A stretch of 5,330 nt of DNA, taken from NCBI GenBank assembly GCA_003696125.1, contig RFHZ01000233.1, forward strand, positions 1 through 5,330, given 5' to 3'. This DNA is from Nitrospinota bacterium. GTDB taxonomy: Bacteria > Tectomicrobia > Entotheonellia > J063. The notes beneath the pieces were generated by a model. That model was not told the DNA's origin, ran no database searches, and was given only the letters and a program-made list of their open reading frames with translations. Shown here piece by piece: positions 5,055 to 5,330 of the stretch (position 1 is the stretch's first letter; every line of letters starts with the position of its first letter). The position numbers and the translations under genes are program-made.

Positions 5055-5330
5055 ATGCAAGAGCGTTTGACCATGCCTATCGGGGAAGCCATGTTTACGC
5101 AACGGGCCATCCGCCGTTTTAAACCCGATCCGATCTCCATCGAGGATATCCGAACCATCCTGGAAGCTGCCATCAAAGCTCCCAGCGGGGGGAATCGACA
5201 GCCGGCTCGCTTTGTGGTGATCAACGATCCAGAGTTGATCCGCACCCTTGGGGAGCTGTACCGTGAAGCCTGGTGGGCCAAACGGCGGGAACAGGGATGG
5301 ACCAAACCGGAGGATATTCCTGCCGAGAAC
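5055..5330 (+). CDS. Nitroreductase-family flavoprotein (N-terminal part, cut by window edge)
   Basis: The first 92 residues of a nitroreductase-family (FMN-dependent, NAD(P)H-using) enzyme; the frame is open to the end of the window. The N-terminal motif FTQRAIRRFKPDPIS (14-28) corresponds to the R-x-S-I-R-x-F FMN-phosphate-binding segment, here with Ala in place of Ser. The motif AIKAPSGGNRQPARFVVI (39-56) is the second flavin-binding signature (A-P-S-x-x-N-x-Q-P). After DPELIRTLGE a Trp/Arg-rich segment (REAWWAKRREQGW, 70-82) begins the variable lid or dimer region. GGGAG (5042-5046) lies 8 nt upstream of the ATG at 5055. It is 15 nt after the ydcZ-like stop and probably cotranscribed. The family includes nitroaromatic reductases, quinone reductases and dehalogenases, so the substrate cannot be assigned from this portion. 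Confidence 0.9.
   Translation, partial: MQERLTMPIGEAMFTQRAIRRFKPDPISIEDIRTILEAAIKAPSGGNRQPARFVVINDPELIRTLGELYREAWWAKRREQGWTKPEDIPAEN

Noticed and set aside
4620-5102. A 160-codon minus-strand frame opposite the ydcZ-like gene
   Set aside because: His/Gln/Gly-rich composition typical of antisense translation; the sense gene has strong motifs, SD and promoter.

Overview
The window looks like chromosomal DNA of a free-living bacterium with mid-to-high GC content and strong GGAG-type ribosome binding sites. A PstS-like protein paired with a HAMP receptor, plus a branched-chain amino-acid type (Liv) binding protein and permease, would fit a Desulfobacterota-like or other environmental proteobacterial lineage. 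That placement is inference only: there is no rRNA, tRNA or other phylogenetic marker here. I see no phage, IS element, CRISPR array or plasmid gene.

Layout. (a) Positions 1-1648, minus strand: a two-gene unit. An exported PstS-family binding protein (794-1648) is followed 15 nt later by a membrane receptor with a helical sensor domain and the start of a HAMP domain (1-778, cut by the window edge). A perfect 20-bp dyad lies just upstream. (b) 1879-2046, plus strand: a 55-residue protein with a LIM-half-like zinc motif and a strong Shine-Dalgarno sequence. (c) About 2047-2217: a GA/CT-rich convergent intergenic stretch with several inverted repeats. (d) 2218-4320, minus strand: livK-like binding protein then livH-like permease, 6 nt apart, with a recognisable sigma70-type promoter upstream of livK. 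(e) 4596-5330, plus strand: a YdcZ/DUF606 small membrane transporter followed 15 nt later by a nitroreductase-family gene that runs off the window. This unit diverges from livKH and has its own promoter-like sequence.

How the genes may work together. The PstS-like protein could deliver a bound ligand to the receptor's periplasmic domain (signalling), since no pstCAB genes accompany it here. LivK and LivH are the periplasmic and one membrane part of an ABC importer, but LivM, LivG and LivF are absent from the window, so the transporter must be completed by genes elsewhere or be defunct. YdcZ plus nitroreductase may be a small export and redox unit of unknown substrate.

The points most worth checking are: the start region of the PstS-like gene, where the best start signal and signal peptide lie in a different frame from the body of the protein; a divergent cytoplasmic loop in LivH that sits on a short perfect hairpin and a C6 run; and the small LIM-half-like protein. 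I found no clear evidence of a wholly new multi-gene system.
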